Assembly (NCBI RefSeq): GCF_012295615.1
Contig: NZ_CP051183.1
Location: 2,445,001-2,509,000, forward strand
Direction: 5' to 3'
Origin: Bermanella marisrubri
GTDB lineage: Bacteria; Pseudomonadota; Gammaproteobacteria; Pseudomonadales; Oceanobacteraceae
DNA: 64,000 bases
Both the position numbers and the translations under genes were made by a program. The notes below the pieces were generated by a model. That model had not been told where the DNA came from, made no database searches, and saw only the letters and a program-made list of their open reading frames with translations. The stretch's first letter is position 1. Each line of letters starts with the position of its first letter. Shown here piece after piece: positions 29,223 to 38,910 of the stretch.

Positions 29223-30248
29223 TTAATTCGATGATGCTTGAGTGGATATAAGATCTTTATCGTAATATTTGATGGCCGTTTCTTGCGGATGATTGTCCAC
29301 TTTGCGCAGCTCATCCATAAAGAAGTGATCCACGTCCCGCGCAGTTTGTAAAGGTAGTTCTTCCATAGGCAAATGCCCCACTCCTTCATAAACAATGTAA
29401 TCACTGTAAGAAAGATCTCGATAAAATTCGCGCATGACATCCAATGGAATCCAGTCATCTTGTGCGCCCCACATTAATAAAGTAGGCGTTAAAACATCCT
29501 TCACTTTTTGGGGCTTATCCTCACCATGGGCTAGCTCACGAAACTGCAAAAAGTGCTGAACGTAGGACTCCCTATTGCCACGACGTTGAGTAAAATCAAA
29601 ATAGCGCTGCTTTACTGACTCATCAAGCTTGTCTTCATCCGCATAAGCGCTTTCAGCTGTCCAATGCACTAGGAAACGCGGCATCATAGTCGGAGTTATC
29701 CAGTGCAGACCGGGAAAAGAAGCAAAACCCAGCCAAAACGGCATATCTTGTGGGTAACCAACAGGGCTCAACAAAGCCATTTTGTATAGACGTTCCGGAT
29801 AAGCAGCGGCGTAATTCCAGGCAAAATAGCCACCCAAAGAACTCCCCACAAGGAAGAATCTCTGAATACCTAACTGGTCAACCAAACCATTGATCACTCG
29901 GTTCATATACTCAGGGGTTTGTGCATCGGACACCGAGTCCGGGCCCGTTAAACCAAAGCCAGGCATATCAATACGAATCACTCGATATTTGTTTTTAAGC
30001 TGATTAGTCCATGCATCCCAAGTGTGGAGTGAACTCGCCACACCATGAAGCAGCAACAAAGGAGGGCCACTTCCCTCGTCTCGATAATGAATAGTGAGGC
30101 CATTAACCTCGATGTACTGGCTTTCGGAATTCGTATATTTTTTCGCCAACTGATCGTAAGGCAGAGTGGCGGTTCCCATGGCGGTACAACCGGAAAGCCA
30201 CAGTATCAGCGAGGCAATAGAAATGAGTCGGAGAGAATTCAGTGTCAT
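29223..30248 (-). CDS. Alpha/beta hydrolase lipoprotein
   Basis: Lipid-anchored hydrolase of 341 residues. The signal ends in lipobox LSGC with C21. The fold shows the oxyanion loop LLLHGVASS, nucleophile elbow GSSLGG with S137, an acidic residue in GAQDDWIPLD and the catalytic histidine in GVGHLPMEE. The cap region lies between. Closest in style to lipolytic or epoxide-hydrolase-like enzymes of marine proteobacteria; the substrate is unknown. Its own unit, divergent from the DUF349 gene; no good Shine-Dalgarno. Confidence 0.88.
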   Translation of the reverse strand: MTLNSLRLISIASLILWLSGCTAMGTATLPYDQLAKKYTNSESQYIEVNGLTIHYRDEGSGPPLLLLHGVASSLHTWDAWTNQLKNKYRVIRIDMPGFGLTGPDSVSDAQTPEYMNRVINGLVDQLGIQRFFLVGSSLGGYFAWNYAAAYPERLYKMALLSPVGYPQDMPFWLGFASFPGLHWITPTMMPRFLVHWTAESAYADEDKLDESVKQRYFDFTQRRGNRESYVQHFLQFRELAHGEDKPQKVKDVLTPTLLMWGAQDDWIPLDVMREFYRDLSYSDYIVYEGVGHLPMEELPLQTARDVDHFFMDELRKVDNHPQETAIKYYDKDLISTQASSN

Positions 30249-30435
30249 AGCATTATTATTGTTTTAATTTTGTGTTGGATTGTCTTATAACACTCAGGAA
30301 ATTGCTAGGGTTACGATCAATTTTGTTTAATATTTGTACGCCTGTGCTGCATACATTTTGGCTTGCTCTAACGATGATGGCGAGTAGAATAGGCCCCCAC
30401 TCAATATCCACAGAATTATAATAGGCATTGACACC

Positions 30436-33186
30436 ATGGCCGGTTTTTTTAAGCAGTTATTCTCCGCGAAGTGGCAACATAAAGATCCGGAAGTTCGTTT
30501 GGGTGCGATCGATCAATCCCTAGATCAAGAAACGCTACAATCCATCGCTTCTGAAGACACTGATATTCGAGTGCGTAAGACTGCCATCTCCTATATTGAG
30601 TCATTGGATACATTGTCGACCCTTTACAATCAATTTGCTGCCGAGAAAGAAACCGCCCAAATCATCTTTGAGCGCATCTCAAAACACCTACCAAACGAGA
30701 CCGAGCTATCAATTCTGAAACCAGAATTGCTTACATTAATCGCTGGTCAAAGCTTTGATGGCAATCTCGCCCAAGCAGCGATTAAAAGCATTGGTGACGA
30801 GCAACAGCTTTTTCAATTAATCCAAAATAGTCCAAGTGCAAAAGCGCGTCACTTAGCGATCGAAAATATCCACGCCTTAAGCTTGCTAAAATCCATTGAA
30901 AGAGACTTTAAAGGTAAAGACAAAACCCTGGTTCGATTAGCGAAAGATAAAATCCAAGCTCAGCAAGACCAAGACAAATACAGAGCGCAAATTCAAAACG
31001 ACATTCAACATCTATTACAGCAAGCCAATCAACTTGCTCAACAAGCATTTGATCCTTTATTCACAGGCAAACTAAATCTAATTAAGCAAGAGTGGGAAGC
31101 TCTCCCTGAAGACAAGCAACGATATGCCAAAGAATATGCAGATGCATTACAGCAATGTGAAGCAATTCTGCATCAAAACGAAGAAGAGCAAGCCAAGCTG
31201 GATGAGAAAGCCGCTCAATTAAAGCAGGCACAAAATCAAGTACAGCGCACATTAGAAGTCGCGCACTCTACTTATGCGGAAGCCAAAGCAGGTCGAGTTC
31301 CAAGTCTTGATGCTCTGCAACAACTTACGAAAGACATCAATGAAGCCATTGTATTATCGAACAAAAATAAACTAACCGGGCTAAAAGCAGATCTAACCGA
31401 TTTTTATAAGCCATTACTGAACCTAGAGCAAAGCCTTACCGTGCAACAAAAACTTGATCACACGGCTCCCTCTAGTGGTGGCAGTGAGCTTACGGTTGGC
31501 GATTTGAAAAAAGATCTAAAAGAGACTCAAAATCAGATTAAGAAAATCAATTGGCCTTCTGAGTTTCCATCGCCAAACAGCGTTCAAAAAAGACTTGATC
31601 GAGAAGCTAAACTGAAAGAAGAACTTCAAGCCCGTAAAGATAAAGAAGCCAATACGCTAAAGCAGATCCGCAAAGAACTTGCATCATTCGAAACCGCATT
31701 GGACGATGGTCAAGCCAAACAAGCTGAGCAGCATCAAAAGCATTTAAAAAGCCTTTTCTCTCAAGTTGATGTGCAACAACATAAAAACCTCTATGGGCAA
31801 TTCAAAGCACTACAGCAAACGCTTTTTGACCTGAACGACTGGAAAGGCTTTGCTTCAGCGCCCAAACTAGAGGCTTTGTGTGAAACCATGCAACAGCTTG
31901 CAGACAATCCTCTAGATGGCAAAACACAACTAGAACAAATTCAACTATTGCAAGAAGAATGGAAAGCAGTTGCTAAAGCGAGTACTCAAGCGCAGCAAAA
32001 ACAACACTGGCCGAAATTCAAACAAGCTAAAGAAACAGCTTTTGTAGTATGTAATGAGTACTTTGCTCAGCAAGCAGAACATAAACAAGCCAATAAGCAA
32101 GCGCGCCAAGAGATATGCCTACAGCTTGAGCAATTCTTTGAGCAAAACGATTGGATTCATTCTGACTTTAAAGCCATCGTTGAATTAATCGGCAAAGCAA
32201 AGCAAGAATACAAGCGATTTGCTCCTGTTGAACAGAGCGATCACAAACCACTACAGAACCGCTTTTACAATGCAGTGAAGGCAATTGAAAAGAAAGTTGA
32301 TGAGCACTATCAAAATATTGCTGATGAAAAACAGACACTCATTAAACAAGTATCTGAATTGCTCTCCCATGACGATTTAAACGACGCCATTGAGCAATGC
32401 AAAGAAATTCAAGAGCAGTGGAAGCACATAGGTAATGCAGGACGCAAAGAAAATACTCTATGGAAAGCCTTTAGAGCGGAATGCGATAAACTTTTTGATC
32501 GTCGCAAGCAAGCCAACGAGCAGCACAAGCAGGCCATTCAGGCAGAAATATCCGAAGCCAACGCCTTAGTCGACGGCGTGGCGCAGGAAGTACATGAAGG
32601 CCGTGGAAATCTCAATGGTATCCAGCAAATTCGCCAAGATATTCGCAACCTAAACATCCCCAATAAAGTGCGAGCAGGAATCGAAGGTAAACTCGACAAA
32701 CTTGCAGACTCGGTGAAACAACAACACCAGCTACAAAAGCAGCAGGCATTGTTTAGCCAATGGCAAAGCATCGCTGATTTAGCTGAACACATGACTACTG
32801 CGAACGAGCATTCTGAAGCCGTTAGCAAATTGAATTTGGATAAGTCTCTGCAGCCGATTAAGCGCGTAGCAGTTCAAGCCATTGAATCAAATGAGACGCT
32901 CTCAGAAGAAACACAGCAAGCTCTTTGCATTGAGTTAGACATCACGCTAGGCAAAGAAAGTCCAAGCGAAGAGCAAGCGTTGCGCATGGCAGCACAAGTG
33001 AAACGCTTACAAGAGAGCATCGGCCAAGGAGCCAATAGCCGCAACGATCAGATTATTGATCTCGCTACTCAATGGCTCAGTGCTGTTCCCGAACAGGATA
33101 GCCAATATCGAGAACGTTTCTGGAATACTCTGATTGATGCGGTTAAACCAAAGACAAAAAACGCCACGACAGCGCTTGTTGATTGA
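30436..33186 (+). CDS. DUF349 repeat protein
   Basis: Large cytoplasmic protein of 916 residues without signal peptide. The N-terminal 170 residues look like HEAT-type helical repeats (DPEVRLGAIDQSLDQETLQ, then TDIRVRKTAISYI). The rest is a long charged coiled-coil region with several DUF349 units recognisable by W-K-x-(I/V)-G/A and LWKAFRAECDKLFDRRK. Such proteins are widespread in pseudomonads and relatives and uncharacterised; the architecture suggests a scaffold that binds nucleic acid or protein. It is followed directly by the initiator tRNA. Confidence 0.85.
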   Translation: MAGFFKQLFSAKWQHKDPEVRLGAIDQSLDQETLQSIASEDTDIRVRKTAISYIESLDTLSTLYNQFAAEKETAQIIFERISKHLPNETELSILKPELLTLIAGQSFDGNLAQAAIKSIGDEQQLFQLIQNSPSAKARHLAIENIHALSLLKSIERDFKGKDKTLVRLAKDKIQAQQDQDKYRAQIQNDIQHLLQQANQLAQQAFDPLFTGKLNLIKQEWEALPEDKQRYAKEYADALQQCEAILHQNEEEQAKLDEKAAQLKQAQNQVQRTLEVAHSTYAEAKAGRVPSLDALQQLTKDINEAIVLSNKNKLTGLKADLTDFYKPLLNLEQSLTVQQKLDHTAPSSGGSELTVGDLKKDLKETQNQIKKINWPSEFPSPNSVQKRLDREAKLKEELQARKDKEANTLKQIRKELASFETALDDGQAKQAEQHQKHLKSLFSQVDVQQHKNLYGQFKALQQTLFDLNDWKGFASAPKLEALCETMQQLADNPLDGKTQLEQIQLLQEEWKAVAKASTQAQQKQHWPKFKQAKETAFVVCNEYFAQQAEHKQANKQARQEICLQLEQFFEQNDWIHSDFKAIVELIGKAKQEYKRFAPVEQSDHKPLQNRFYNAVKAIEKKVDEHYQNIADEKQTLIKQVSELLSHDDLNDAIEQCKEIQEQWKHIGNAGRKENTLWKAFRAECDKLFDRRKQANEQHKQAIQAEISEANALVDGVAQEVHEGRGNLNGIQQIRQDIRNLNIPNKVRAGIEGKLDKLADSVKQQHQLQKQQALFSQWQSIADLAEHMTTANEHSEAVSKLNLDKSLQPIKRVAVQAIESNETLSEETQQALCIELDITLGKESPSEEQALRMAAQVKRLQESIGQGANSRNDQIIDLATQWLSAVPEQDSQYRERFWNTLIDAVKPKTKNATTALVD

Positions 33187-33213
33187 ATTTATTGAGTTTT
33201 TTCAAATAAAGGT

Positions 33214-33242
33214 TTGACACGTAATGTCTAAATCCGTAATAT
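33214..33242 (+). promoter_or_regulatory. Sigma-70 promoter of tRNA-fMet
   Basis: A perfect -35 TTGACA (33214-33219), a 17-bp spacer and a -10 TAATAT (33237-33242) lie 14 bp before the tRNA. The discriminator that follows is G+C-rich (GCGCAGCACG), as in stringently controlled tRNA promoters. Confidence 0.88.
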
Positions 33243-33256
33243 GCGCAGCACGTCGA

Positions 33257-33333
<77 letters not shown>

Positions 33334-33347
33334 GACGTAAGAATTTA

Positions 33348-33377
33348 TAAAGGCTCAGTGAAAACTGGGCCTTTTTT
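33348..33377 (+). terminator. Rho-independent terminator of tRNA-fMet
   Basis: An 8-bp stem AGGCTCAG/CTGGGCCT with loop TGAAAA is followed by a run of T, 16 nt past the tRNA CCA. Confidence 0.9.
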
Positions 33378-33447
33378 GTTTCCGACGACTAGGTTGTACG
33401 GTTCACTATCAAGAATCTTGGGCCCCCGCAACCAGACGTAAGAATTC

Positions 33448-33477
33448 AAAGGCTTAGTTTTTAACTAGGCCTTTTTT
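33448..33477 (+). terminator. Second terminator copy in the tRNA-derived tandem unit
   Basis: The duplicated unit carries AGGCTTAG/CTAGGCCT followed by six T. The stem differs in sequence from copy one but pairing is kept (compensating change), so the structure may have been under selection. Confidence 0.85.
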
Positions 33478-33534
33478 GTTTCTGACGACTATGTCGTACG
33501 GTTCGCTCTCAAGAATCATTGTCCCCCGCAACCA

Positions 33535-34089
33535 AACATAAAAACCTATAAAACTCTCACTTCCTCAACCTTACCTATTCTTACCCAAAAGCAGGAGCTT
33601 CAGAACCCTTCACGAATAACGTTGTTTTTATAACTTTTACTTATTTAGGAGTGACGTTTAGATAACGGTATAATAAAACGACAACAACCCAATAGCATTC
33701 AACTCCTAACGCTCATTTAGATACAAAAAGCCAAAATTTAGTCGTTTTTTTATAGCTCATAAGGAAACAGTCTGTTCCATAAAGAAGAGCTAAATTGCGA
33801 CCGATGAAAAATCATAATCCAGCAAATCTAGGGGATCAGCCCCATTGTCTCCTCAACCTTACATATAGCGCAATCCAATACAAAAGGACTAACTAAATGG
33901 AACAATATAGGGCGTTTTGTGCCACTAAGCGCTAATCACTTGTAATTGACTAATTACTCAACAAAAACAGGCACTTATCCTGCAATAACAGTCAGCAAGC
34001 GTGAACTAAGTCACATTATTGACTAACCCGTCGACCGCAAATAACATGCGGTTACATAACTAAAACATAAACTTACGTGCGGTCTATCT
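33535..34089. other. 555-bp gap upstream of the DUF11 operon
   Basis: AT-rich, no credible gene on either strand. It must hold the promoter of the DUF11 gene run. The only clear structure is the set of repeats at 34033-34084, entered separately. Confidence 0.45.
34033..34084 (+). promoter_or_regulatory. Three-armed inverted repeat in the leader of the DUF11 operon
   Basis: GACCGCA at 34033 can pair with TGCGGT at 34047 (short hairpin) or with TGCGGTC at 34078 (long hairpin), the second ending 5 nt before the TTG start. The two right arms also form a direct repeat 31 bp apart, about three helical turns. It could be an RNA switch hiding the start or a protein-binding site. Confidence 0.35.
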
Positions 34090-37000
34090 TTGGAAAGTCG
34101 TGTAGTAACAATTGGGAATAAGGGTGCCACACAGAGCCAACAATTTGCTTGGTATTGTCTGTGTTTTGTCGTTCTTGCAATTTTTACCAAGCAAGCGCTT
34201 GCTGAGACACCTATTTCTCTTAAACAAAGCTTCGCGGGCAACCTTTCCTTCACTGTTACAGGAGCATCGTTTCGGCCACGTTCCAACAACACTGGTAATG
34301 GCGCATGTTTTACCAATTCCTCTGCAAGCGCTTCCATCGGTGATGTCCCAAGTGGAGCAAATGTCATTGCGGCATACCTATTTTGGGCAGGATCTGGAGC
34401 GCCGGACTATCAGGTCACATTAAATGGCCAAACTGTTTCTGCAGACTTTTCTAGTCGCCACACGTATGAGCTTGATTCCAATCGTCGATTCTTTGGTGGA
34501 AGTGCTGACATAACTTCAAACATCAATAATCCAAACCGATCCTATACGCTACGAAATCTATCTATCGAAGATGACGATAACTACTGCGACACTGAAACCG
34601 TTCTAGGGGCATGGGCCATTGCGATTATTTATGAAACACCGGCGGAAGAGTTTCGTGTCGTAAACGTATACGAAGGCTTTCAAGCGTTCTCGGGGTCGAC
34701 GCCACCACTTACGTTAATACCAAGTAACTTTAAGCTACCTGAAAAACCTACAGGAAAACATGCTCATATCACTTGGGAGGGTGATGACAACCTGAATGCA
34801 GGTGGAGAGAATCTGGAATTTGAGGGAGCATTGCTGTTTGATTCAAACAACCCGTCTGGCAATCAATTTAACTCTTATTCAAATGTTCAAGGTGGCAGCA
34901 ATACGTATGGCTTGGACGTTGATGCGTATGACATCGGTGCGTACTTAACACCTGGAGATGAGCAAGTCATCACACGTTATTCTTCCGGACAAGATCTTGT
35001 GATTTTATCTTCTGAAATAATTTCTGTCAGCAACATACCGGTTGCTGATTTGCAACTGGAAGCTCTATTTACCGATAATACTGTTTGGGATAAAAACATA
35101 CCGCAAACTCTTTCATTCCGGTTGACAAACAATGGTCCATCAAACATCAATGCACTAGATACTCGCTTTGAATTGCAATTACCACCAAATACATCCTATG
35201 CAGGCCCAGCTCCTTCTGGCTTTAATTGCGCAGCCACTTCAAATTTAGTTACATGTGAAAAAACAACTACTTTTGCAGCCAATTCTTCAATCGACCTATC
35301 CATTAATTTAGACGCATCAAATGTAGACACATCTGGCGGGGTAGTAAACGCAAGTTTCTCCGCGTCGATTGACCATGACTTGGCCAATTCTCCAGAACTA
35401 TTTGATAATCGACAGTCAAATAACAGTGGTAGCCTATCAAAAACTATAGGCGCGCTTGACTACAACAACAGTGCAATTTTATTAACAGACGACAACGCTG
35501 GTTTATTTTTGGCTAGTGACTCAATCAGTACAGAAATAACTTTGAGCAATGGCAGGTTGCTCGACACTAGCGATGCTTCAATCATTATCGATATACCAAG
35601 CGATATTGAGAGCTTTTCAGTCGATAACACTCCAACAGGTTCTAACGTAACGACCATTCCTGATGGCGGTGCAAACGGTACCGGCCAAATCATCATTTCG
35701 AATATTAATTTTTCTGCCAATGAGAATCCCAATATTACGCTTACACTGAATACCGACCCGGCAATTGAGCCTGACAATGTTTACTCATTAACCGCTATTG
35801 TCAATGATAACAATCAATCATGGACAATTACCTCCAATGAATTAATTGTCAGTGACGGTACCCTGCCGGCCAGTGGCAATAAACAGCTGTATCTTAATAA
35901 TAATTCAACCATGTCCCGTGAACGGCCTAGTAATCTCAATGGAACGGTTGATATAGCGAGAGGCTTGAGTCAAACATGGGAATTAACCCCTGCTCTGCAA
36001 GATGACTTAACGTTTTCTCTTGATGATGCATTGCTAGAAGTAAATTTAAAAGGTAATGGGATAAGAACAGGAAACTTTTCTGGAACTCAAACAAGCTATC
36101 AGGCTGAATACAACTTACTTTTAACCTTGTCCGATTCAAACGGAAATGTATTAGCACAAAGAGCCCTAACAGTTTCCCCAAACAATACCAACTTTACACT
36201 TCAAAGCTCTTTACTCGAAAATAGTTTAGGCTCTCAGTCTGCTCAACTATCCAGTGGTCAGAATCTGTTGCTAACCATTACAAATAATTCTAATACTTTT
36301 CGTAATTTTTTTTACAGCTACGACCCAGGAGCAATTTCAATAAAAGTTCGAGAAGCAATCAGTAGTACAGCTTTGGCCGATGGCTATAGCGCCCTCATTT
36401 TAAATGCTCAAACCGTAATTAACGTTGATAGCATTGAAGTCTGGTCTGAACCTTTTCAAGATAACGATAATGACGGTATTGACGATAGCGGAGCTCAACT
36501 CACCACAAGCTCTCAACCCGATACCCAACTCAGTGTACGTGCTACCGTTTCTGACCCATTCGGAGCGTTCGATATTTCGTCAGTATTCATTACCGTTAAC
36601 AACGCGAGTATTTCTAACCAAGCCATGGTAGAAATCGACGATAAAATTGCAGACAACACTACTGCAACAAAGACTTTTGAAACCATTATTACACTTGCTG
36701 AGGAAGACGAAACATTAGGAAACTGGAATATTTCGGTAATTGCCAATGAGGGCATTGAAGGCGATGTTAGCCATGCTCGTAGCAGCAACTTTATGGTTTT
36801 ACCATTCCAACCAAATGTAAATTTAAGCAAAACTATTGAAGTCATCAATGACCCGATTAATGGCCCTCTCTCAGCTGGAAATAAACCGAAAGCAATACCC
36901 GGAGCAGAGATTCAATACACCATTTCCGCCATTAACACCGGTCGAGGTAAAAGCGATGCAAATTCGATTGTGTTACAAGACGAAATTCCGCAGAATGCCG

Positions 37001-37317
37001 ACCTTTTTATAGGCCAGTTAAGTTGCAGTAATCGAGGGCCTGGTTCAGGTCTTGGGCCAATCTGCTTTGAAGATGGTGCAACACCAAATGAAAGTGGTCT
37101 GACTTATGATTTCAATAGTATTACAAACCTTTCTGATGATATTGCGTTTTCAGTAGACGGGTCAGATTTTAGTTACGAGCCATCCGACGAAGGTGATGGA
37201 TACGATAGCAACATTCGCTTTATTCGAATTTCACCCAGTGGCGAATTACGAAACGCTAATAAAAATGGTTCCACTGAGCCAAGTTTCAATTTTAAGTACC
37301 AAATTAGGTTGCAGTAG
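34090..37317 (+). CDS. Large secreted DUF11-domain protein, first gene of the surface operon
   Basis: Exported protein of 1075 residues. The start is TTG, the only credible start before an upstream stop; no good Shine-Dalgarno. The signal sequence is at residues 19-39 (ends QALA/ET). Residues about 40-320 form a beta-rich globular head (VIAAYLFWAGSG is a strand recurring in secreted Ig-like heads; cysteine pairs present). From 325 on come Ig-like repeats (LSFRLTNNGPSNINALDTRF). A C-terminal TIGR01451/DUF11 domain begins IPGAEIQYTISAINTG at about 935. No membrane anchor. Fits a tip adhesin or cap of a surface structure; this is inference. Confidence 0.8.
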   Translation: MESRVVTIGNKGATQSQQFAWYCLCFVVLAIFTKQALAETPISLKQSFAGNLSFTVTGASFRPRSNNTGNGACFTNSSASASIGDVPSGANVIAAYLFWAGSGAPDYQVTLNGQTVSADFSSRHTYELDSNRRFFGGSADITSNINNPNRSYTLRNLSIEDDDNYCDTETVLGAWAIAIIYETPAEEFRVVNVYEGFQAFSGSTPPLTLIPSNFKLPEKPTGKHAHITWEGDDNLNAGGENLEFEGALLFDSNNPSGNQFNSYSNVQGGSNTYGLDVDAYDIGAYLTPGDEQVITRYSSGQDLVILSSEIISVSNIPVADLQLEALFTDNTVWDKNIPQTLSFRLTNNGPSNINALDTRFELQLPPNTSYAGPAPSGFNCAATSNLVTCEKTTTFAANSSIDLSINLDASNVDTSGGVVNASFSASIDHDLANSPELFDNRQSNNSGSLSKTIGALDYNNSAILLTDDNAGLFLASDSISTEITLSNGRLLDTSDASIIIDIPSDIESFSVDNTPTGSNVTTIPDGGANGTGQIIISNINFSANENPNITLTLNTDPAIEPDNVYSLTAIVNDNNQSWTITSNELIVSDGTLPASGNKQLYLNNNSTMSRERPSNLNGTVDIARGLSQTWELTPALQDDLTFSLDDALLEVNLKGNGIRTGNFSGTQTSYQAEYNLLLTLSDSNGNVLAQRALTVSPNNTNFTLQSSLLENSLGSQSAQLSSGQNLLLTITNNSNTFRNFFYSYDPGAISIKVREAISSTALADGYSALILNAQTVINVDSIEVWSEPFQDNDNDGIDDSGAQLTTSSQPDTQLSVRATVSDPFGAFDISSVFITVNNASISNQAMVEIDDKIADNTTATKTFETIITLAEEDETLGNWNISVIANEGIEGDVSHARSSNFMVLPFQPNVNLSKTIEVINDPINGPLSAGNKPKAIPGAEIQYTISAINTGRGKSDANSIVLQDEIPQNADLFIGQLSCSNRGPGSGLGPICFEDGATPNESGLTYDFNSITNLSDDIAFSVDGSDFSYEPSDEGDGYDSNIRFIRISPSGELRNANKNGSTEPSFNFKYQIRLQ

Positions 37318-37347
37318 GTTAGGTACAAATTTTGAAGGATAATAATT

Positions 37348-37377
37348 ATGTTAAAACAGGAGCAGCACAATGAATAA
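37348..37377 (+). CDS. Nine-codon leader ORF overlapping the start of the next gene
   Basis: ATG TTA AAA CAG GAG CAG CAC AAT GAA TAA starts after GAAGGA with good spacing and overlaps the ATG of the following gene (AATGAATAA). It would place ribosomes on the start of the 338-residue subunit gene, whose Shine-Dalgarno CAGGAG lies within the mini-ORF. Confidence 0.35.
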   Translation: MLKQEQHNE

Positions 37378-38386
37378 GTTGCTAACCATGGTCGCGGGTT
37401 TAGGCATAGTTCTAAATTCAGGACTCGCGCTAGCTGGCGGTACGAGCGCGGGCACGCCGATTCAAAACACGGCAACGGTAACCTACTCTACAACAAGTGG
37501 AGGTTCTACTCGATCTGTCACCGCAACCTCAAATGAAATAATCGTACAGGAGCTTATCTTGTCAACATTGACAAGCTTAGACTCTGGTGATGTGGCGGTC
37601 ACTACTCCAGAAACAGAAGCAGAAATGAAGTTCCGTTTAACCAATAATGGTAACGGTAACGAAGCGTTTATTCTAAATACCTCTCAGCCTACTTCTGGTG
37701 ATGATTTTGACGCAACCTTGACCAATATCTACATCGATGATGGCGATGGTGTGCTCAATACGTCTTTAGATAGTGTGTATGATGCGAATAACCCGCCTGT
37801 TATTGCACCTGACGATGACATTGTATTTTGGGTCACTGGCAATATTCCCGGTGGTTTAGCCGATGGTGACGAAGCAGCTATTTTATTGTCTGCCCTTTCC
37901 AAAACTTTTGCTGATGCTAATCAGAATAATCCAACGATCGGTGCGGTAGTATCCGGTGGAGATAGCGGTACTGAAGCAATCAGTGGTGAGAACCTCGAGC
38001 AGATTAGCAATAAGTTCATTGTTAGCGACCTGAATGTACAAATTACCAAGACATCAAGTATCAATGATGGTCTGGGGAGTGGCACAGGTACTCAACCTAT
38101 CCCTGGTGCGGAAGTTGACTACACCATTACAGTATCGGTCACAGGCTCAGGGACTGCGTATGGCGTTGAAATAGTTGACCCGTTGCCGAGCCAATTGCGA
38201 TTGAAAGATTACACCGACCCTTCTGGCGGCATCATTATGGTTAATGGCAATCCTACCACAGGCTCAGCAAGTAATTCTGATGGTGTGGAATATAACGTCA
38301 CTACCAACGAGATCACCGTCAATGTCGGTGATATTGATGCTGGTGACCCGGACACTGTCATTACTTTTACATCCATCATTCAGTAG
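37370..38386 (+). CDS. Secreted DUF11-domain subunit (338 residues)
   Basis: Exported protein, signal ending ALA/GG, with CAGGAG before the ATG. The mature N-terminus GTSAGTPIQNTATVTY is a strand motif shared with the 340-residue neighbour and in weaker form with the 2033-residue protein. A middle beta domain (FRLTNNGNGNEAFIL, DDGDGVLNTSLD calcium-type loop) follows, and a C-terminal DUF11 domain from about residue 242 (IPGAEVDYTITVSVTGSG). No anchor, so soluble in the periplasm or exposed. Stop and next start are 11 bp apart. Confidence 0.85.
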   Translation: MNKLLTMVAGLGIVLNSGLALAGGTSAGTPIQNTATVTYSTTSGGSTRSVTATSNEIIVQELILSTLTSLDSGDVAVTTPETEAEMKFRLTNNGNGNEAFILNTSQPTSGDDFDATLTNIYIDDGDGVLNTSLDSVYDANNPPVIAPDDDIVFWVTGNIPGGLADGDEAAILLSALSKTFADANQNNPTIGAVVSGGDSGTEAISGENLEQISNKFIVSDLNVQITKTSSINDGLGSGTGTQPIPGAEVDYTITVSVTGSGTAYGVEIVDPLPSQLRLKDYTDPSGGIIMVNGNPTTGSASNSDGVEYNVTTNEITVNVGDIDAGDPDTVITFTSIIQ

Positions 38387-38397
38387 GAGTTTTCAGA

Positions 38398-38859
38398 ATG
38401 AAGAGAGTTTTAGCACTCGTAGCACTATTACCAAGTATAGCCATTGCTCAAGTTGAGCTAGAAACAGAAATGTTCGAAGTGGTTGAAGTACAGCAGGATA
38501 ATGGCATCAGTAAAGTGGAATGGATTGCACCTGATAATATCGTTCCTGGTGACAAAGTAGGCTACCGCATTCGCTTTGAAAATACAGGCAGCGAGGCAGC
38601 CGATAACATCGTACTTAACAACCCTGTTCCGGACAACACAGTTTATGTTGACGGCAGTGCTCGCGGTGCCAATACCAATATTGTTTTCTCAGTAAATGGT
38701 GGCGATAGTTTCGCAAAACCCGAGCAACTATTTATTGAGAAAAATGGACAACAAATCCAAGCCCAAGCGAAAGACTACACAAACGTTCGCTGGACTTTGA
38801 CTACCGCATTACCCTCTGGGGAATCAGGCTCTGTGCAATACGTTGTACAGGTGAAATAA
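38398..38859 (+). CDS. Single-domain DUF11 secreted protein (153 residues)
   Basis: Signal peptide MKRVLALVALLPSIAIA, then a short linker and one DUF11 domain from about residue 48 (VPGDKVGYRIRFENTGSEA, then NIVLNNPVPDNTVYVDGSA, ending WTLTTALPSGESGSVQYVVQVK). It lacks the AGTPI-NTA strand found in its neighbours. TAGGAG overlaps the previous stop, so it is coupled to it. As the smallest member it could be an adaptor or capping subunit; inference. Confidence 0.87.
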   Translation: MKRVLALVALLPSIAIAQVELETEMFEVVEVQQDNGISKVEWIAPDNIVPGDKVGYRIRFENTGSEAADNIVLNNPVPDNTVYVDGSARGANTNIVFSVNGGDSFAKPEQLFIEKNGQQIQAQAKDYTNVRWTLTTALPSGESGSVQYVVQVK

Positions 38860-38910
38860 ACCGATTTTTGCAAAACAACTCAAACGAACAATTTCTAAGG
38901 AGAAACACCC

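Noticed and set aside
33820-33880. Riboswitch before the DUF11 operon (TCTAGGGGATCAGCCCCA segment)
   Set aside because: The short GC-rich hairpin does not match the core of the cyclic-di-GMP or any other riboswitch class that I can recognise.
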